Below, in pieces: positions 5,838 to 8,505 of a stretch of DNA of 8,505 bases. How positions within the stretch are numbered: the first letter of the stretch is position 1; each line of letters starts with the position of its first letter. Source of the stretch: Rhodospirillaceae bacterium (lineage in GTDB: Bacteria; Pseudomonadota; Alphaproteobacteria; Rhodospirillales; Rhodospirillaceae); the NCBI GenBank assembly GCA_002691085.1, contig NZGX01000052.1, positions 3,817 through 12,321 on the forward strand, written 5' to 3'. The position numbers and the translations under genes were made by a program. Under the pieces are notes generated by a model, which did not search any database, had not been told where the DNA came from, and saw only the letters and a list, made by a program, of their open reading frames with translations.

Positions 5838-6191
5838 ATGTCGATAACACAAATTTACTCCGGAGAAGATGGTGAATCTCATTTTAGCGAGTTTAGCAAT
5901 TTTTTCGATGAAAACGACGTGCGTATGAAAACCCAACTTTATCCTGCTGTGGGGTGGGATATAGGAATCGGCAAACCAGGCTGGGTAGCTGACTGGCATG
6001 TAGCTCGAGTGCCCCGCGTCTTAATAGTTTTAGAGGGAATCTTAGAAGTTGAAGTAGGAAGCGGCGAAATCCGCCAGTTTGAAAAAGGCGACGTTTTAGT
6101 TGCAAAAGATACAACTGGAAAGGGTCACATTTCTAGGGTTGCCGGAGATAAACCGCTTACAACCCTAACTATCCCTATGGAAACTGGCTAA
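5838..6191 (+). CDS. Small single-domain cupin protein
   Basis: This 117-residue protein has a single cupin beta-barrel. It begins 'MSITQIYSGEDGESHF', then 'WVADWHVARVPRVLIVLEGILEVEV' (H54, E66) for the first cupin motif, 'FEKGDVLVAKDTTGKGHISRV' (G84, D85, H97) for the second, and a final strand 'PLTTLTIPM'. Motif 1 has only one histidine where many metal-dependent cupins have HxH, so metal binding and catalysis are uncertain. It may be a binding or accessory domain. An in-frame ATG at 5817 would add seven residues (MREWESD), but the ribosome binding site favours 5838. It is cytoplasmic, with no signal peptide. The position directly behind the PhyH dioxygenase and before the solute-binding protein suggests co-transcription and a role with the same substrate. 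Confidence 0.82.
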   Translation: MSITQIYSGEDGESHFSEFSNFFDENDVRMKTQLYPAVGWDIGIGKPGWVADWHVARVPRVLIVLEGILEVEVGSGEIRQFEKGDVLVAKDTTGKGHISRVAGDKPLTTLTIPMETG

Positions 6192-6214
6192 AAGGAAATC
6201 TTTCAATCTAGGAA

Positions 6215-7753
6215 ATGAAAAACACCAAAACCATAAGTAACAATTTTCTTGTAAAAAGTCTTTTTGTAGTATTTTTACTTTTGAACCAAACGATATATTT
6301 TGTTAGCCCAGTATTGTCGAAAAATGCCACGGTTCTAAGAATTGGTGTTCCGATATTTCCACCTCAGAAAGGAAACCCCTACAGCTCGATTAGTTTACCG
6401 TTATCATTACCAAATCAGGCTGTATACGATCCATTGTTTCTGAATGGATCAAATGGAGAAGTTTTGCCCTGGCTGGCAACTAGGTGGCAACAAAAAAATC
6501 CAAATCATTGGATATTCAATATTCGCAAAGGAGTTAAATTTTCTAATGGCGAAAATCTCGATTCTGATTCAGTTGTTGCTGCCTTTCGTTACTTGCTGAC
6601 TCCTGAAGGTCAGCGAGATTCTATTTCAAGCGTCAATATGGCAGAGATATTGAAAAACATAAACTCTCTGGACAGTCACACTGTTGAAATCATCACTAAC
6701 AAACCTGACCCTATTCTTCCTCTGCATTTAGTATTTATGAATATCCCTGCACCTCATCACTGGAAAGATTTAGGACGGGATAGGTTTATGATGAGCCCAG
6801 TAGGGAGCGGGCCATTCATTGTTGAAGAATGGCAAGAGAATTTTATTCGTATGGCTGCTAACCCTTTATCCTGGCGCCCACCTAAAATTGATTTTTTAGA
6901 AATCATCCGAATTCCAGATCAAACTTCCCGACTTCAAGCTTTATTATCTGGAGCTATCGATATAGCATTGTCTTTGGCACCCCAGAACACATTAGAGCTT
7001 GATTCTCTTGGTGCGCAGCTGGTAAACCGCTCATTACAATCTCTGGAATTTATTGCCTTTGTTACACAAATGGAATCACCTCTTCGCGACAAGCGCGTGA
7101 AGAAAGCCCTAAACCATGCCGTAAATAAGGAACAGATGATTGACGTTTTTCTCAACAATGCGACCAAACCAGCTTCACAGTTCTCCCATGATGGCGCGTT
7201 TGGTTTTAGCCCAGAGTTAAAACCCTATAAATATGACCCCGACAAGGCTCGTTCACTTCTTTCTTCCGCAGGCTATCAAAATGGCTTTAAATTACCGGTT
7301 CTAATTGCATCTTCATCTGGTGGAGATAATTCTTCGTGGTACCAGCAAATTGCCATGGATCTAGAACATGTGGGTGTTAAAATGGTTCTGCAGACAACCC
7401 CTTTAACCCGAATGATACAATTTGTTCAATCCGGAAAATGGCCTGTGCCTGCTTTCGGGTGGAATTTTTCAGGCAATGATTCTTTAAGGGGTTATAGATT
7501 CAGGTCTTGTGAATGGACCAACCCTTACCATTGCGACCCTTTCTTGATGCCGCTGATTAAAGCCGCTAAAAAAGCAGATTCATTTTACGACCGTCAGTTT
7601 CTTACTCAGAAAGTGCTCGCATATGAACGTGACAATCCTCCCGGCATACTTTTGTGGCGTGGTGTAGCCTTTGACGGCATAGGTAATAATGTTAAAGATT
7701 TTAGAACTATAAATGGTTTTGTGTCATTTCATAAAATAGAACTCAAGGACTAA
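6215..7753 (+). CDS. ABC transporter periplasmic substrate-binding protein, family 5 (peptide/nickel/opine type)
   Basis: The 512-residue precursor is a family 5 extracellular solute-binding protein (DppA/OppA-like). Residues 1-36 form a long signal peptide, with hydrophobic core at 16-30 and a likely cut near VLS|KN. Family landmarks follow: 'LPWLATRWQQKNPNHWIFNIRKGVKFSNGE' at 84-113, 'SPVGSGPFIVEEW' at 194-206, 'RVKKALNHAVNKEQMI' at 294-309 and 'YDPDKARSLLSSAGY' at 340-354. Cysteines at 432 and 440 could form a disulfide. It should capture a peptide or other organic solute in the periplasm for import, but no permease or ATPase gene adjoins it, so it is an orphan within this window. It starts 23 nt after the cupin and probably shares its transcript. 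AGG at 6210-6212 lies only 2 nt before the ATG, an unusually tight ribosome binding site. Sampled GC is 25-28 of 60. Confidence 0.92.
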   Translation: MKNTKTISNNFLVKSLFVVFLLLNQTIYFVSPVLSKNATVLRIGVPIFPPQKGNPYSSISLPLSLPNQAVYDPLFLNGSNGEVLPWLATRWQQKNPNHWIFNIRKGVKFSNGENLDSDSVVAAFRYLLTPEGQRDSISSVNMAEILKNINSLDSHTVEIITNKPDPILPLHLVFMNIPAPHHWKDLGRDRFMMSPVGSGPFIVEEWQENFIRMAANPLSWRPPKIDFLEIIRIPDQTSRLQALLSGAIDIALSLAPQNTLELDSLGAQLVNRSLQSLEFIAFVTQMESPLRDKRVKKALNHAVNKEQMIDVFLNNATKPASQFSHDGAFGFSPELKPYKYDPDKARSLLSSAGYQNGFKLPVLIASSSGGDNSSWYQQIAMDLEHVGVKMVLQTTPLTRMIQFVQSGKWPVPAFGWNFSGNDSLRGYRFRSCEWTNPYHCDPFLMPLIKAAKKADSFYDRQFLTQKVLAYERDNPPGILLWRGVAFDGIGNNVKDFRTINGFVSFHKIELKD

Positions 7754-7761
7754 ATCTTTGT

Positions 7762-7812
7762 CTTTTAAGTTTCCAAAAGCTGAATTTACTGATTTTTCCA
7801 GTTACTTAAAAG
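7762..7812. repeat. AT-rich inverted repeat in the convergent gap after the solute-binding protein gene
   Basis: CTTTTAAGT (7762-7770) and ACTTAAAAG (7804-7812) are exact reverse complements 33 nt apart. They sit between convergent genes where terminators are expected. The stem has only two G:C pairs and a long loop, so it would be weak. A second small stem, AACTT-aac-AAGTT, lies at about 7856-7868. Neither is a convincing intrinsic terminator. Confidence 0.25.
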
Positions 7813-7872
7813 TTTAAAATAGAGTTTTAAAAAAATTTAATACTTAAATAAATTAAACTTAACAAGTTAATC

Positions 7873-8391
7873 TTAAACATTTTCTAAAATATTTTGAGGA
7901 GAAGAGTTACCATAAGGATCATCTCCCGCATTATCCGAAAAACCTTCCTCCTCAAAAAGCTTTTCAATATTTCCATCGTTTATCAAGGCGCCATATCTCC
8001 ATGATCTCATTCCAAAACCCAGATTATCCTTTGAAACTAACATACCCATTTTTCTTGTAAATTCACCTGAACCGTCTGGAATTAAAACAATTTTTTTTAT
8101 GCCCTGATCTCTTCCCCATGCATTCATAACAAATGAGTCATTCACAGAAATACAATAAATTTCATCAATACCCTTTGCTTTGAAGTCATCATATAGTTTT
8201 TCAAAATCAGGTAATTGATAAGTTGAACAAGTGGGAGTAAAAGCCCCAGGCAAAGAAAAAAGTACTACTTTTTTTCCAGAAAAATAGTCATCGCTGTTAA
8301 CATCTTCCCATCTATAAGGGTTGTCTCCTTCGATAGACTCATCTCTGACCCTAGTTTTAAAAGTAACGAATGGCACTTTTTTATTTAACAT
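7873..8391 (-). CDS. Peroxiredoxin, Prx5 (type II) family
   Basis: The 172-residue protein carries the Prx active-site motif 'SLPGAFTPTCSTYQ' at 46-59, with peroxidatic C55, T52 and P48 in place. 'GIDEIYCISVNDSFVMNAW' at 74-92 and 'GEFTRKMGM' at 109-117 are characteristic of the Prx5 branch, and 'GFGMRSWRYGALI' at 125-137 supplies the active-site arginine. It should reduce hydrogen peroxide or organic peroxides in the cytoplasm using glutathione/glutaredoxin or thioredoxin. The only other cysteine is C80, which could serve as resolving residue or be structural. No fused glutaredoxin domain is present and length is normal. The start ATG at 8391-8389 has GGAG at 8401-8398, 6 nt upstream, a strong site. 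It follows the partial upstream gene by 31 nt and is likely in the same operon. Confidence 0.95.
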   Translation of the reverse strand: MLNKKVPFVTFKTRVRDESIEGDNPYRWEDVNSDDYFSGKKVVLFSLPGAFTPTCSTYQLPDFEKLYDDFKAKGIDEIYCISVNDSFVMNAWGRDQGIKKIVLIPDGSGEFTRKMGMLVSKDNLGFGMRSWRYGALINDGNIEKLFEEEGFSDNAGDDPYGNSSPQNILENV

Positions 8392-8422
8392 TTTCTTCTC
8401 CTCTAAAATTACAAAGTTTTGT

Positions 8423-8505
8423 TTAATTACAAATACGGTTATTAATTATATTTGGATTATTTCCAGATAGAAACATAGCCAAAGTATCTATCAATTCAGG
8501 TTCTA
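8423..8505 (-). CDS. C-terminal end of an unidentified gene, possibly an SDR (truncated by window edge)
   Basis: The last 26 codons before TAA 8425-8423 read EPELIDTLAMFLSGNNPNIINNRICN. The pattern 'PE-x-I-x3-x-FL-S' followed by 'I-x-N-R-I' resembles the end of short-chain dehydrogenases, where 'pE.ia..v.fLaSd....itGr' is common, but 26 residues are too few for a firm call. The frame is open to the window edge, and its stop lies 31 nt before the peroxiredoxin start in the same orientation, which supports it being a real co-transcribed gene. Confidence 0.4.
   Translation of the reverse strand, partial: EPELIDTLAMFLSGNNPNIINNRICN

Noticed and set aside
5051..7167. Minus-strand frames opposite the dioxygenase, cupin and solute-binding protein genes
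   Set aside because: They are antisense to strong genes, have no family resemblance and have no upstream signals.
4790..7753. Genomic island with attachment sites
   Set aside because: I found no integrase, transposase, tRNA gene or obvious flanking direct repeats; only the composition change supports transfer.
1..8505. CRISPR arrays, tRNA or rRNA genes, toxin-antitoxin or defence systems
   Set aside because: No regularly spaced repeats, cloverleaf-like or rRNA-like stretches, and no nuclease, methylase or toxin motifs were seen in any gene.

Overview
The window is AT-rich, tightly packed bacterial DNA with short intergenic gaps. It looks most like a streamlined marine proteobacterium, and the peroxiredoxin and dioxygenase sequences lean towards Alphaproteobacteria. 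That placement is an inference from composition and family resemblance, not a proven assignment. I see no rRNA, tRNA, CRISPR array, transposase or integrase.

Layout. (1) Positions 1-2487, minus strand: a three-gene operon read as nitrilase, then a zinc-free MDR reductase of the enoyl-thioester-reductase (MECR) type, then the N-terminal part of an exported tannase/feruloyl-esterase-like protein that runs off the left edge. The first two genes overlap by 23 bp. (2) Positions 2488-2666: a divergent control region with a sigma70-like promoter on each strand. One arm of a perfect 12-bp inverted repeat lies in the spacer of each promoter. (3) Positions 2667-3692, plus strand: a lipoprotein gene resembling the DUF6607 family, interrupted by an in-frame TAA at 3429-3431. 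The same frame then stays open for 86 more codons that look like the rest of the protein. (4) Positions 3787-4599: a short-chain dehydrogenase with a signal peptide directly in front of its Rossmann fold. (5) Positions 4600-5003: a poorly coding gap with one doubtful 64-codon ORF and a cluster of three small inverted repeats. (6) Positions 5004-7753: a plus-strand operon of a PhyH-type Fe(II)/2-oxoglutarate dioxygenase, a small cupin and a family 5 ABC solute-binding protein with no permease beside it. Its GC content is visibly higher than most of the window. (7) Positions 7873-8505, minus strand: a Prx5-type peroxiredoxin preceded by the last 26 codons of another gene, possibly an SDR.

How the genes may fit together (inference). 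The left operon looks catabolic: nitrile hydrolysis to an acid, ester hydrolysis outside the cytoplasm and reduction of an unsaturated intermediate. The right operon looks like capture plus oxidation of an organic solute. The two points most worth checking are the interrupted lipoprotein gene and the symmetric divergent promoter region. No single complete novel system can be demonstrated from this window alone.
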